In this document: piece after piece, positions 25,776-37,486 of the stretch
How the letters are laid out: every line of letters begins with the position of its first letter
Position numbering within the stretch: position 1 is the stretch's first letter
Source: Plasmodium coatneyi
Taxonomy: Eukaryota; Apicomplexa; Aconoidasida; Haemosporida; Plasmodiidae
Length of the DNA: 64,000 nucleotides
Direction: 5' to 3'
Assembly (NCBI RefSeq): GCF_001680005.1
Contig: NC_033563.1
Location: 1,736,001 to 1,800,000 of the forward strand
Translations under genes and position numbers: made by a program
Notes under the pieces: model-generated
Database searches by the model: none
The model's input: only the letters and a program-made list of their open reading frames with translations
What the model was told of the DNA's origin: nothing

Positions 25776-27581
25776 AAACGCATTTTCACATAATGATCAG
25801 TTTGAGTAAGGTAGGTGTATTCTTTATAGGCCAGGTGAGCGGGTCTTTTTGATGGCCCGTATGGTGGACGTTTTATTTTTTATTTATATTTATGTGATTT
25901 CCCCGTGGAGACGGGATGCACCCACCCCCCTTATCTGCCTATCGAAGCATCGGAATGACAAGCGTAACCGGACAGAAGGGGAGACCATACTGTTGGAGGG
26001 TGACATAACGAGGAAATAACCACATACATGAGTGAACTTGTTTAGGTACGTACCAACACGGACTAATCGCACCTGTTTAAGTGTGTATTGTGACCGTGTG
26101 AAGGAGGGGAAAACATCCGAAGTGCGCAAAATCGGGTCAATTAGAAACAGATAGCGCAAAGCGAAGCATCAGTGGAAAATAAACTCCCCGTCTCTTCATC
26201 GCGTATCCCAACAAGTTATGCAGAAAAAGTGAACTGAGGGGGAAAAGCAGGCTGACAAATGGAAGAGGTGATATATTAACTGTCCATAGAATTCCTTTTG
26301 GAATCTTTGATGTACAAAAGACCACGTAGTAATCTTAAAGAGGAAAATCCAAATTGAGGTGATGCACATTTTGGATTTAAGTTTCAAGCGGGGGGGCCAC
26401 CTACACATGGATTGTGTACCGGACGGTGGGACTTACACGCGAGGTGAAGGTACACGATAACCTTACATAAATTTAGAGGGCGAAAGTTCAAGCGGAAATA
26501 TCAAGAAGCTCCTTAACGGAATAGGTCTTTCGTGTTCCCCACCTGTGGAGGAACATTACTTGAAAAGTTGGAACAGCTTTACGCACAGGGAACGCCTTTG
26601 TATTTTTAAAAAAGCCCACGAACATGTATCTTTCACGCAATTGCTTATGTTCGTCTAACCAGTGCACACATACACAAGCGTTTGCTTGTGTGGATGGCAT
26701 TAAGCGGGCGAACCGTGCCAAGGAGGAGATCACACCCTTCTGGCCAACCTACACCGTATGCACACATCATAAACCCTGGCTCTTCTACCCGTTTTGTAAT
26801 TTTTCATTGGAGAATGAACCACACAAGTTCATCCTCATCGTTAATGCGTGTCGTAAATTTTTTTTTTTCCCAGCGCGCTGTCTGTGCATGTGGAGAAGCG
26901 GCACATCAGTATTTATATACGCTTTGCACACAGGCTTTGTGTAATGTACAAGCTTAAGTGCACATGTAGTTGCGTCTTTGGATGGAGCTCTTCCTTCCCA
27001 TAACACCTACACTGCTCCACGTTCATTGCAATTCCGTGTGAACAATTCAACTGTGCCAGACATGCGCGAGAGGAACGAGTGAAGTTGCATGCACGTGCAG
27101 GGTAAAACTGCATGATGTTAACTCCAAATGAAGGAAAAAAAAATATAAAAGAATAAAATAAAATGAACGTACAAAATGGGTAGCACCTGAAAAACGCGTC
27201 CGTTGTATAAAAGCCTATAAGGTGAAGAACCAAGATAGCTCGTCTTGTGAGGCATAACTTTGATGTTATTTTTTTCTTTTTATGTCTGTAAATTGTTCGG
27301 GCTGTTCGTCAAATTACACAGCCTGTTCGCTACTTTGCCACTTTGCGACTGAGTACCCTTTTGTGATCTGCGCGTTTTTCCCACATTTACTTAAAGGTCA
27401 ACAAATAGTGTGCATATGGTGGGAACTTTGCCCAGCCGCTAAAAAGTGTGTCATTTTGAAGGAAGACACTGAGTAAGGCTGAAGCCTTATTTCTGGGCCT
27501 TCAAAATGGGAAAAAAAAAAAAAAAAAAATAATAAAAAACTATAGTACCATTTTTACTATGAACGGATAGGCAAATCCTCC
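25776..27581. other. intergenic, no gene seen
   Basis: ORFs on both strands are short with unbiased codons. An A run lies at 27511-27529. It presumably holds the UPF1 3' end and the promoter of the next plus-strand gene. Confidence 0.4.
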
Positions 27582-28505
27582 ATGGTTAAAAGTAAGCATA
27601 AGATGAGGAAACAAATTGGGGGGAGTCCCACACGGGTTGGACACACTTTCATATGAGCTGTCTATTTTCGTGTGTACAATTCGTTGTGAAAGGGGACCCC
27701 ACCAACATGCCAACCTGCAAAAGTGAGAACATTCCGTCAAAGCAGCCTCCCCCCACACCCGTTTTCCAAAGTTAACGAGAAATTAAAGAAACAGTTCCTA
27801 ACCTTTGAGGAAGGGAAAGACCTCGTGACGAGCACCCTCAAAACAGGCAGAGGACTTGAAATCTTGAACAAGACGATCAGTGAAAAAAATTTGCTACGAA
27901 ATGCTTTTCGTAAAATAAAAATTATTAACAAAGTAGAAGATGAAAAAAAGCGAAGCGTCTGCAAAGGGATATACATCATACAAAAGGAAAATAAATCCCC
28001 CACTGTAAAAGTGCTTAACGAATTTTATCGAGAGGTTAAAACGAATGCGCATTTTAAGCGTAACAAAGTGAGAGTTAAATTTTTTATAGCCTTTAAAAAG
28101 ATATATGGGATTTTCAAAATGGAGACAGCGTGCAAAATGTACGTCCGGAAGTTATTAAAGGGATTTTTGGTCAAGAAATGTGCTGATTGTCCTGGTAGAA
28201 AGAAAAAGGAAGGAAATAAATTTTTGTCATGCGAAGGGGGAAACCGCTTCGTGCAATATATTACCAGTTGTGACGCCTCTAAAGCATATACATACCTTAA
28301 ACATACGCATGACATTTTCAAAAAAAAAATTTCCCCCAAATGCACAAATGGTAAGAACAACGTAGGTGCAATTTCGCCAAGCGATATTCACCTTCTGGCA
28401 GATGAGGCCATCACAAAGGACTCTCCTTCAGATGTCTACACCCTTCTCCCCCTGACGCCGTACTATTACCAAAATTTACCCTCCATAAGGCTGTCTCGTG
28501 CTTGA
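27582..28505 (+). CDS. unrecognised basic protein, probable 2-exon gene
   Basis: The open frame from about 27724 to 28505 has clear coding character (Lys/Glu/Phe/Ile-rich: NEKLKKQFLTFEEGKDLV, RKIKIINKVEDEKKRS) but no usable ATG at its left end, so an upstream exon is needed. The best fit is a 10-base exon 27582-27591 (MVK, donor GTAAGC) joined across 131 bp to 27724 (acceptor GCAAAAG). This creates a split ATG codon and continues RTFRQSSLPPHPF. An alternative is an exon at 27707-27722 with a 49 bp intron ending at 27771, which is very short. The product is about 263 residues with a Cys pair and basic patch in the middle (CADCPGRKKKEG) and no membrane segment. I know no family for it. Confidence 0.6.
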
Positions 28506-28983
28506 AGCGTTTTTTCTTTTTTTTGGAGGGGGCAGAAGAATGGCAGACTTTTTCCGTTTGTTCCCACGCATGTATACATGTGTACGTGTATGTAGGTAAC
28601 CAATGCAGCGTCTGCTTGTGTATACCTCCCAAATGAGGCACCTCCTATCCCCACAACAGGAGTTTAATACATATGTGAAACCTGAGAATGGGAGCGTTTC
28701 TCTGACAGGACAAATTAACTCGTTTCCGTTGAATTTCCTCCTTTGTGCGTATTCGTTCCGATTTGGACAATGGAATGCACCCTTCCCAATCAATAGCATT
28801 GTTTAGGCAATCGCTTGTCGTCTAATTTGAACCATTTGGTGATAACGCCGGGGGAGCGAAAAAAAAATGAGAAGAAAAAATGGAGCATGGGGATATTTTT
28901 CCGGAACGGTAGGGAAATCACCTCCACCCTGAACACATACACGATGACCTAGGCATACACACTAACACATATGCAGTCATATC
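28506..28983. other. intergenic, no gene seen
   Basis: Short sequence between two unrecognised plus-strand genes. The open frame at 28603-28806 reads like untranslated DNA and has no supporting structure. Confidence 0.4.
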
Positions 28984-30233
28984 ATGGTAGAAATAAAAAT
29001 GCGAAATGGTGATGTTCTCATTACCTTGGGGTTCGAGGGGGAACAGAAAAGGTGTGTGAAGTGCTCCCACGATAGTGTTTATACATTTTTTTCTTTTTTT
29101 TTGTCAGTATTGTCTGTGCTTTGAAAAATACACGCGCCCCGAATGATTAATTAGTGAAGTGGGGTGGGGTGACATGATAATTGCAGCATGTTTTTTCTTG
29201 CGGGAGGACATATAACCTAGTAGTACGTACTTATGCATGCCCATGGAATGTTTCTGCTTGACTTGGCCTGTACCTAATAAAGGGACCCTCCATGTGGGCA
29301 TATATAAATCAGAACAAAGGCTCACCCTATTGAAATCACCCCTTCCTTAACAGATTCCAAAAGGGGGTTAAATCCCTTGTTGGGATACTCCTCAAAAATT
29401 TGGTCTTCAATTTGTATTACTCTTTGGACAGAATTAAAGAGAACAGTGGCATAAAAAGGAATGACAGTGGAAGCTCAAAAATGAATAGTAGAAGAAAGTT
29501 GGACAAGTCCAAGAAGAACATTGAGAAGTGCATTGACTTGTGTCTAGTAGTTTTGAAAACGTTACAGGGGGATCAATATTTCTTTTCTCAGTATGTGCTA
29601 GAGAACTACTCTTCAATTAATTTAAGTCACAATGATAAAAGGAGGGAGGGGAAGGAAAAAAAAAACAAGAACAAGTTCGATGACGCCCTTTTGATGTACC
29701 ACTCGTATAGCAATTCGCAGCCGTCGAAATGGAAAAATAGATCGACGAGTAGGATTAACGGAGTATGCCTAAATGTAGATGATACGCGAAAGCACAGCAT
29801 GTTCATAGGAGATAAGGAAGTCAACTCTTATGTTAACAAAATTGTAACGATAGACTCGTACATAGACAAACATAAGATGTACTCCAAAGGGGAATTCATT
29901 TGTGAACTAAATAATTTTTTAAATGAGTTTTATTTGAAGAAGGGACCCTCAAATGAGGATCATGCCAGGTTTCGCTTGGCCCAAAAGGGAGAAGAAAAAA
30001 ACATAATGGATGACGACTGTGTAACGAATAATTTATTCTCAGAGTACTTTAACAACTGCAGAAGGAACAACAAATTGGTGAATACGCTAATAAAAGAGGT
30101 GAATTTACAAAGCTTACGAAGTTTCCATCGCGTTTTATGCAAGAATATTAATTTTATCAGAATGTTTAATGCGCGAAATGATACCAAGCATGAAATGGAT
30201 GCCCTGCAGCTGTCTACTCTTTTTGAGCTTTGA
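28984..30233 (+). CDS. unrecognised protein, 2-exon gene
   Basis: Exon 1 is 28984-29051 (MVEIKMRNGDVLITLGFEGEQK) and exon 2 is 29354-30233. The 302 bp intron has donor GTGTGT and acceptor CCTTAACAG, phase 2, and the join RFQKGVKSLVGILL is in frame. The long exon alone lacks an ATG before residue 60 or so while its upstream codons look coding, which is why the first exon was sought. The 315-residue product is hydrophilic and Lys/Asn/Ser-rich with a Leu-rich start (VGILLKNLVFNLYYSL), a short hydrophobic segment (CIDLCLVVLKTL) and a low-complexity middle. There is no signal peptide and I recognise no domain. Confidence 0.65.
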
Positions 30234-30665
30234 CATTCTTTTAGCTCAGCAACTGTGCGGTCATGCGCGGTGCAAATGGGGGAAAGACGTCCTTTAATTC
30301 GTTGTTACTCCACTCGCTTTCCCATTTTTTACGTACCCACGAACATGTGTGTCCAAAAATCACTTGTTGGTGTTTTTGCTTGGCCATCACGTCAATTTTT
30401 AAGATGCTTACCGGATTGTTGTTTATGTTTCGTCCCCTTCGCGACTTCCTTCCCAGACTTCCTCATTTTTATTGAACCATTGCCGCGTTTTCTTCTTATT
30501 TTTCGTTGCACTTCCGCATAGTTTGTTAACGAGCGGAAGGAAACTACATGTCCACTGTGCTCAGCATTTTTATCCCCAAGTAGGCACATATAGCGGTTTA
30601 CACATTTTTGTAAGAAAGCGTTTCCTTTTTTTCCCTTTTTACGAAAAAACACTATAATTCGCAGA
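30234..30665. other. intergenic, no gene seen
   Basis: T-rich short spacer between plus-strand genes, likely terminator of one and promoter of the next. No RNA or protein gene is supported. Confidence 0.4.
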
Positions 30666-31184
30666 ATGCATGAACGTTCAGGCAAAAAATCAACATTGTC
30701 GGATTATGAGCTCCAGCTAGCCAAAGCGGAAATGGTTTGTACAGCCGAAATGGCTATTTTTTTTTTTTTTTTGTTCATACTACAATTGGCTACTTTAATT
30801 CTATACGTGTTTGCAAATTTCACCTTTAAGATGATGAACAAACTGGAAAAGCTGGAAATTGAGTCTTATGGCGAATTGGTAAAATGGGGCATTTTGGGGT
30901 AGGCGCAAAATGTAGACAAAAAAAAGGGAAACAAACACACACACAAAAAAAAAAAGCAAATAACCTGGTAATACGACAACCAGGCGCAAGTGTAAGCGCA
31001 ACACCTTACACATTTTTATGGAAAAAAATTTTCACCACTTTTTTCTTTACCACAGAAAAAGGCTAAATATGGATATTCACTGGAAAATCATCAAAGAATT
31101 GTAGAGAGTGGCTTCTTTGCAGAGTTTTCCAAGATGGAGAGAGGCACAAACAGAAAATGGAGGTTTTTCCTGATGGAGAAATAA
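30666..31184 (+). CDS. small single-pass membrane protein, 2 exons
   Basis: Exon 1 is 30666-30878 and exon 2 is 31056-31184, with a 177 bp intron (donor GTAAAA, acceptor TTTACCACAG) in phase 0. The 113-residue product begins MHERSGKKSTLSDYELQLAK. It has one strong membrane segment (about residues 29-53, MAIFFFFLFILQLATLILYVF), then a charged C-terminal half (MNKLEKLEIESYGEL, KKAKYGYSLENHQRIVESGFF) ending FFLMEK. Without splicing the first exon stops after 78 residues at a T-rich intron, which would hide the second half. It looks like an N-tail, single-pass organelle or ER protein; I cannot name a family. It ends 127 bp from the convergent UTP25 gene. Confidence 0.65.
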
Positions 31185-31311
31185 AGATGAACATCTCGGA
31201 CGGATGCATTATCGGTGAGATCCCGATGGACACCAAGGCATATATGAATTTCTTTTTAACCCCACGTTATTTTCTGTATATATCTGCACACCATTCTACA
31301 CCAACGTAAGC

Positions 31312-34300
31312 TCACTTAAAGAGAGTAATTTTGCCGGGCTTTTCGCGCATCAACTGCATGGCCAGTTTTTGCCCCACGATACGTTCCAACTCGTAAGTAT
31401 GATATTTTGTATAATAACAAATGGAGGACGAATTTGACGAAGGGACTAGATTTTTAATCATTTCATAGTACATAAAAATAAATTTGGGGGGAGAAAAAAA
31501 AATGACGTGGTTGGCCCCCCTGAAGGTACACCTCTCGTAAAAAACCAAACGACCAGTAACCAGCAGGATGTTTATTCTTCCAAGTTTAAAGAGCTTTTGA
31601 ATTTTTCCAATTTTTTTTTCATTTGTATATTCGTTTACCCCTTTGAAGGAAATTTCATTTTTTCTTAAAATTTCGTATATGCGAAGGTATTCAATGTAGG
31701 TAGGTAAAAAAATGAGGAGCTGCTTAATATTTGTGAGGATGTCAATTACGTTTGTGGCGAAAAACTGTATGATGTTTTCCTCTATTTGGAGAATGTTCGG
31801 GCACTCAATTTTTTTGAAATACTGATTTATGTGGAAGTGGTTTCTTACGCTTAGCAAGATCGTTCTGCAGGGGAGGTTCGGGTCATCTACGTTGAGCAGC
31901 TTTCCACTGTTCTCGTCAGTCCGTGGTCCATCTTTCTCATCGATCAACTGCTTATTTTCCCCCTCCGCGTCTCCCCCCTTCATGAACAGTTTCACGAAGC
32001 CCCTGTAATTGGTCGCCGCTTGAATTAGCGAAATGAACGTTGTGTCCAAAATGCTGGAGGTAATTATGGTTTGTCTGTAGTTCTTCATGTACCCGTTTAT
32101 GACATACTTGGGGATTCGATTTATGTTGGCACTTCCCCATCTGAGTAAAGGTTTGTTCACAAAATTTAGGACATTCTTTAGCGTCAAAATGTTTTGCATT
32201 AAAATGATATCTGCCTGGTCGATGATTAAAATTTCGATGGAAGAGAGAAAGTCGTATTCGTAAAGTTTTTTTTTTTTTTTTTCATTTTTTTTTTTTTTCT
32301 TATTGCCTCCTTCGGTTCGGTTGTTTCTTTTTCCCCTGTTTGATGTACCCTTTTCCTCGTACCCCCATCCGTCTTGGTCGGAAGAGTCCTCACTATCCAT
32401 CCCGATTTTTTCGTCGGCCTCTCCATGGCTTTCCTTAATGATGACTTCCAGTCCAAGCGGGGAGGATATTAAAATATCGCTCTCATAGAATGGGCTGTAC
32501 AGTTGTATTTTCTTCTCATCGTCGAGTAGCTTAATTCCTAACCTGAAACAGTCGTCGTTGTTTCCTCTGTACAAATTTATATAGTCAATGGGTTTTCTCT
32601 TCTTTAGGAAGACATCTTTGATACATTTTTTCTCTTCAGCAGTTACATCATATTCGTTAATAAATCTGTTTTTATTTTTCACCTCTGTGGGTGCTAACAT
32701 GTGGATGATTAAATCGGTGTACTCCTTTGCAATGTGCCTGAATCCACAGAGGATTAGAATTTTTGGTCTTGCGAAACTTTCATCGCAGAGCTCTTCCTTT
32801 ACCTGCACGTCGTCTTTTTCCACCTGTTGTTCCTTTTCCAATTTTTCTATTTTTTTTTTTATGTACTTTTTTCTCTTCCTCCTTTTTTTTAAATGGGTAA
32901 GGAGGTGGATGGTATTTTGGAGTCTAACAAAATGGCTGTTAAGGATGTTTTGGTTTGAATACAATACATCTACGTACGAGTTGATGTAGTGGAAGTAGCT
33001 CTTCAGTTCGTCGTGCTGCATGAGGTGCACCACGTTTAGCGTTTTTTCCTTGTCCTTCTCGAGTCGGCCGGTCGGCTTTCCATGGCGGGGAGGGGAGGCA
33101 TAGTGGTCGTCTTCGATAATAGGATTGTCTCCTCCATTATCGTAATTTTCATCATTTTGATGAGTAACCACTCGATCGGGACAATCACCGTAGTACTCTC
33201 TGAGGTATCTGTAAATATCCTTGTTGAAGTAGGCTAGGGGGTGCTCAAAGGAGGAGAGGTAATTGTGTGCACGCTCGACTATGGGCTCGTACACGTTGTA
33301 GGGGTTGTCTTTCTGTAGAAAGCACTTTGGGTTCGTGTCTAGGACGTTCAATAGGTAATATGACAGATGGTTTTTCTCCCGGTAGGTCGAGAAAAAATGC
33401 GGTTTCACTTCGACGTCGCAGAAAAGTTCGCCCTCTGGGTCGGCGTGATTGTCGGTGTGGTCGTTAGTATGCTCCACGGTAGGCTTTGCATCCCTGGTGC
33501 TACTAAAAATGTTCGTTTCCAAGAACAAGTTGGACGTCACGTAGGCCTCCTCGATGGTTTCGTTTTTCCTGGCTCGCTCTGCGCCATCCGTTTTGCTCAC
33601 TTTGCTTACTTTATTGGAGGAAAATTTTTGCAAAAATTTCTCGTCCACGTTTTGGCAAAAGGTGAAGAAGTAGTCCATTTTGTTTTCCTGCAACTTGTAT
33701 GACTCGTTCATGTAATTTTTAAAAATGGACTTGGCTTTATAGGTATGGCAGTAATTGGGGTGTGGGTGGGTTCTTTCAGGAGCTTCTTCGCTGTGTACTT
33801 CGCTCCCGTTCACAGAGCAATCATCCGTCGGGTTTCCCACCTCAGTTGTTTTGTGCTCACGTTGGCAACTCTCCCATTTGGGGGAGGTCCTTCTTCCGAT
33901 CTGTTGGCTCCTCTGCCTTTTTATACTTCTTATTAGAAAGGACATGTACAAGTCGTCTACATTTTTTGGAACATTTATTTTGGATTCTTTGTTTTGATTG
34001 TTTGAGGTGCCTTCTTTCGCTTCCCCCTTTTTAGGAGAGTTTCCTCGGTTCGCATCTTCTTCATCGGAGGTGGTCCCTTCGGAAGGATCTGCTAAAGCGG
34101 GTCGCCCATTTAAACGTTTTTTCCTAACGTGATTACTGGTGTCTCTATTGGTTCCTCTTTCTTGCTGTTCCTTTTTTTTTAGGATTTGCAAAAAAGTTGC
34201 GTGGGCTGATTTGTTCTTTCTTTCCTCTCCATGTTTTTCATTTCCTTTTTGTTCAGTCGGTTCCTCGAGTTCCTTCAATTTTTTATACTCCTCAAGTATC

Positions 34301-34492
34301 AAGTGGTTAACTTGTTTTCCATTTTTGTCTCTTTCTTTGTTTGCATCTACACTTGGTTCTTCACTCTTCTTAACTTTAAACGAGTTGAGTTGTTTCAATT
34401 TTTTTTTTTTTTTCTTTTTTTACATACTCCAATTCGTACAGCTCGTTCAGCGAGGTGATTTTCCTCTTCCCTCGCCGTGTTCGCTTCCCCAT
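31312..34492 (-). CDS. UTP25: UTP25 (DEF family), small-subunit processome; N-terminus out of frame at an A15 tract
   Basis: UTP25 is a nucleolar U3-snoRNP/SSU-processome factor needed for 18S rRNA maturation. It has a DEAD-helicase-like fold that lacks normal catalytic motifs. The long frame (31312-34398, 1028 codons) contains the family blocks: ILILCGFRHIAKEY, YSPFYESDILISSPLGLEVII, EILIIDQADIILMQN, RQTIITSSILDTTFISL and, near the C-terminus, NILLVTGRLVFYERCTFRGA and VIFFSPP. No ATG begins this frame. The only good start, 34492 (MGKRTRRGKRKITSLNELYELEYV), reads into a G-interrupted A7/A15 tract (34399-34421) and is then one base out of frame with the body. A single-base change in the A15 run joins them. 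So the tract holds an assembly indel, a true frameshift, or a slippage site. Insertions rich in Lys/Asn make it longer than the usual 700-750 residues. Confidence 0.88.
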
Positions 34493-34877
34493 TTGTTTGC
34501 TAAACACGAAAATGAAGCAGACCGTGGGTGCTACAGTTTCCGACGGAGGGGAATAGAAGGAGGCTGTTCTCCTATTCTTGTAACGCTACGTGGTATGCAA
34601 GTAGTACCATCCGGTAGGTTTATCCTTTGGGGGGGTTCTGCCGTGGTGATAATTCATCACATGATGCTGTTGACAGGGGATGGTACTATGCACGATGACC
34701 ACAAAACGACTTGTGGAAATTTTGCAGAAAGGGGTAACAAAAAAAAAAAAAAAAATGGGGAAAAAATTAGCAAAAAGTGGAAAAGAAAATTAACAAGACG
34801 TTGAACATAGTGCCGTGCGGAATGCTACAAAACGGAACAGAAACGATCCGATCAGGTCGTTCGCGTCCCCCGTTTTA

Positions 34878-34908
<31 letters not shown>

Positions 34909-35237
34909 GCGCGCTTCGCAAATATGCGCCAGCAGAATGGGGCGAATATTTTCCAGTGGAGGAAAAAGCGATATGATTCCCCCTTTTCGTGGCGGAAGGG
35001 GCAATCAAAACTCTGACCGCTCTCACGCAGATTGCAAACTCTGGAGGCCCTCCTGTTGGCAGTTCTACTACCCAAAGGGAAATGATCCACATGGCCCTTT
35101 GAAACACCCCGCTGCTGATGTGGCAGAGCCGGAGGGGTACTCGGAAAAAGGAAAAATTAAGCAAGCGTAAAAAGTGGGGGCTATATGTCACTGTAGAGAC
35201 TGCACCCCGCAGCCAAGTGAACCAGTTCAGTCAAATT
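34493..35237. other. intergenic between divergent genes
   Basis: Likely shared promoter for UTP25 (-) and the methionyl-tRNA synthetase (+). It contains A runs at about 34740-34755 and a T run of about 30 at 34878-34908. The stretch 35118-35237 is open in the synthetase frame and could add 40 residues. Confidence 0.5.
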
Positions 35238-37385
35238 ATGAAATGGGTGCTGCACCCCCTGCTGGTTGGCCTGATAAGTGTGCCCCTCTCAGAAGCGTTT
35301 AAGGAATGCCCTCCGTCCTTCTCCAACCCGCGTGGCGACTTTCGCCCAATTGATCGGCACCCCTCATGGTCATCACGATCACGCCGAAAGGAAGGAACAA
35401 AAATATGGAGTAGCGCAAACGCAAGGAGGAAATACAAATATTGCTATGCGTACGTAAATAGGGGCAAGGAGCACATGCCTTGGGGGCATACCACTACACG
35501 AGCGAGGGTTACAAAAAAAACATTGGGAGCTTTGCAGAAGGGGAACACAGACGACATCGCCAAGGGTAGCACCTCAGGGGGGAATTCCTCTATCGAGGAG
35601 GACCACCTTGCGAATGTGCCAAATGGCGAAGAACAAACGGAGGAGGTCTACTTCGTTAGCACCCCTGTGTACTACGCAAATGACAAGCCACACATCGGAC
35701 ATGCGTACTGCAACGTTATGAGTGACATAATATGCCGCTTCGCTAAATGGGAAGGCACAGAGGGAAGAAGCCATGGAAGGGTTATTCTCTTTTCCGGAAT
35801 GGACGAGCACGGATTAAAGATTGAACGAAAATCTGAGAAGCTGAAAATTTCCAGCACGGAGCATATCAACAATATGAGTAGCTACTACCAAATGATGAAC
35901 GAAAAATTACATGTACATGTTAATATATTTTATAGGACAACTAGCCAATTTCACAAAAGCTTTGTACAACAGGTTTGGAAATATTTAGCGCAAAATGGCT
36001 ACATATATAAGGGTACTTATAGAGGGTACTACGACATAAATGAAGAAAAGTATTTAAACGAATTTGAGTTAAAACAGAAGGAAAAAAACGATCCCAATAT
36101 ACTATACATTGAGGAAGAAAATAGCTACTTTTTTAACATTTTAAAATTTAAAAAATTTTTAACTGATTTTTATCAACGTAGTGAGGAGCTTATCTACCCA
36201 TCCTACCTACAGAAGGAGATGCTCCATTTGGTTAATAACGAACTGAAGGATGTGTGCATAAGTAGGTACAACACACAGTGGGGAATAAAAATTCCCGGCG
36301 AGGAAAAAGGCACCATCTATGTCTGGTTCGATGCGCTCCTGTCGTATGTGTCCTCAGTGTTGTACATGGTGAAAAGGGGGCAACTACGTGGTGGAAAAGA
36401 CTCCCCCGTTGTTCATTCCCCACGGGGTGGTGACACATTCGACAGGAAAAAATGGAATGGGTCTACACAATCTATACGTTTGCACGAAGTGGAAACCGAC
36501 GAAGTGGAGAACGACCAACTAGTTTGCTCCTATGAAGATATCTTAAGCATAGCCGGTTTGGGGAATCCCCACATGAGTAATCAGTCCCCCCCGCCAGATG
36601 GCACTCTTTCCAGGCTCTTCCAAAAGGCATGGAACCCCCATGTACAGGTCATAGGAAAGGATATCCTCAAATTTCATGCCGTGCTTTACATCTGTCTGTT
36701 ACAAAGTCTTAACTTAAAATTGCCGCAAAAAATAATATGCCACGGATTGATAAAAAGCGAAAATGTGAAAATGTCCAAAAGTGTAGGAAATGTGATAAGC
36801 CCATTTGATATTTTGCAAAAATATGACCCAGATATTGTTAGACTATACTTCTTTGGCTGTGCCAATATTTTTGAGGACAAGAATTTTAAGGAAGCGCATC
36901 TTGAGTCGTTTCAACAGTTTGTGAGAAACAATGTCGGAAATTTACTGTACCGAGTTGTATCCCTCTGTGTGGATAATAATTATACCCATATTTTCCAAGA
37001 TGGAAAACCTGCTTCTTTGGAGTCCCCCATTTTGAGGCAATGTTCAGAAATGAAGCAGAAGTTACTAACCCTAATTCATAATAGGGACTTTGCTCTCTTT
37101 TTGGAAAATTTAATGACACTGATAAAACAGGTGAATAAATTTTTCGTCCACCAGGAGCCATGGAAATGTACAGATGATTCTGTCCGTTTTAATCGAATAA
37201 TTTATGAGACCCTGGAGGGCATCAAATTTGTTTCCGTTTTTTTGTATCCGATTATGCCGCAAATCTGTTCGTCCATTTTGCGCAACATCGGCTTGGAGGT
37301 TTCCTGTACGGGCGGGGCTTCCCTGGCCATGCTGGCAGAGCCAACGCGTCAATTCGTCCTGCACGATTTGATAAAAATTGTGTGA
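35238..37385 (+). CDS. methionyl-tRNA synthetase, apicoplast-type
   Basis: This class I aminoacyl-tRNA synthetase charges tRNA-Met. The ATG at 35238 gives 715 residues and begins with a clear signal peptide (MKWVLHPLLVGLISVPLSEA) followed by a Ser/Arg/Lys-rich stretch with few acids. That is the bipartite leader expected for apicoplast import; the 40 extra residues from an upstream ATG at 35118 would bury it. The catalytic core follows: VYFVSTPVYYANDKPHIGHAY with the HIGH motif at residues 152-155, then GMDEHGLKIE, and KMSKS at 511-515. The anticodon-binding helices (NVGNLLYRV, EPWKC) close the protein. A low-complexity insert of about 80 residues (about 390-460) interrupts the Rossmann fold before the KMSKS region. 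Bacterial-type length and lack of an EMAPII tail fit an organelle enzyme. Confidence 0.9.
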   Translation: MKWVLHPLLVGLISVPLSEAFKECPPSFSNPRGDFRPIDRHPSWSSRSRRKEGTKIWSSANARRKYKYCYAYVNRGKEHMPWGHTTTRARVTKKTLGALQKGNTDDIAKGSTSGGNSSIEEDHLANVPNGEEQTEEVYFVSTPVYYANDKPHIGHAYCNVMSDIICRFAKWEGTEGRSHGRVILFSGMDEHGLKIERKSEKLKISSTEHINNMSSYYQMMNEKLHVHVNIFYRTTSQFHKSFVQQVWKYLAQNGYIYKGTYRGYYDINEEKYLNEFELKQKEKNDPNILYIEEENSYFFNILKFKKFLTDFYQRSEELIYPSYLQKEMLHLVNNELKDVCISRYNTQWGIKIPGEEKGTIYVWFDALLSYVSSVLYMVKRGQLRGGKDSPVVHSPRGGDTFDRKKWNGSTQSIRLHEVETDEVENDQLVCSYEDILSIAGLGNPHMSNQSPPPDGTLSRLFQKAWNPHVQVIGKDILKFHAVLYICLLQSLNLKLPQKIICHGLIKSENVKMSKSVGNVISPFDILQKYDPDIVRLYFFGCANIFEDKNFKEAHLESFQQFVRNNVGNLLYRVVSLCVDNNYTHIFQDGKPASLESPILRQCSEMKQKLLTLIHNRDFALFLENLMTLIKQVNKFFVHQEPWKCTDDSVRFNRIIYETLEGIKFVSVFLYPIMPQICSSILRNIGLEVSCTGGASLAMLAEPTRQFVLHDLIKIV

Positions 37386-37486
37386 GGGGTATCATTTAAG
37401 TGGAGTGTCACTCGTATGGTACATCCTAATATGTTACCCCCTGGACATTGTGCCAATTACGCCCATTTCATGTTGCTCTTCCCTCA

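Noticed and set aside
27707..27771. 16-base first exon with a 49 bp intron for the unrecognised gene at 27.7 kb
   Set aside because: Intron is shorter than others in the window (97 bp and up); kept only as an alternative.
35118..35237. Upstream ATG for MetRS
   Set aside because: Starting here would bury the signal peptide that begins at 35238 and fits an apicoplast leader.
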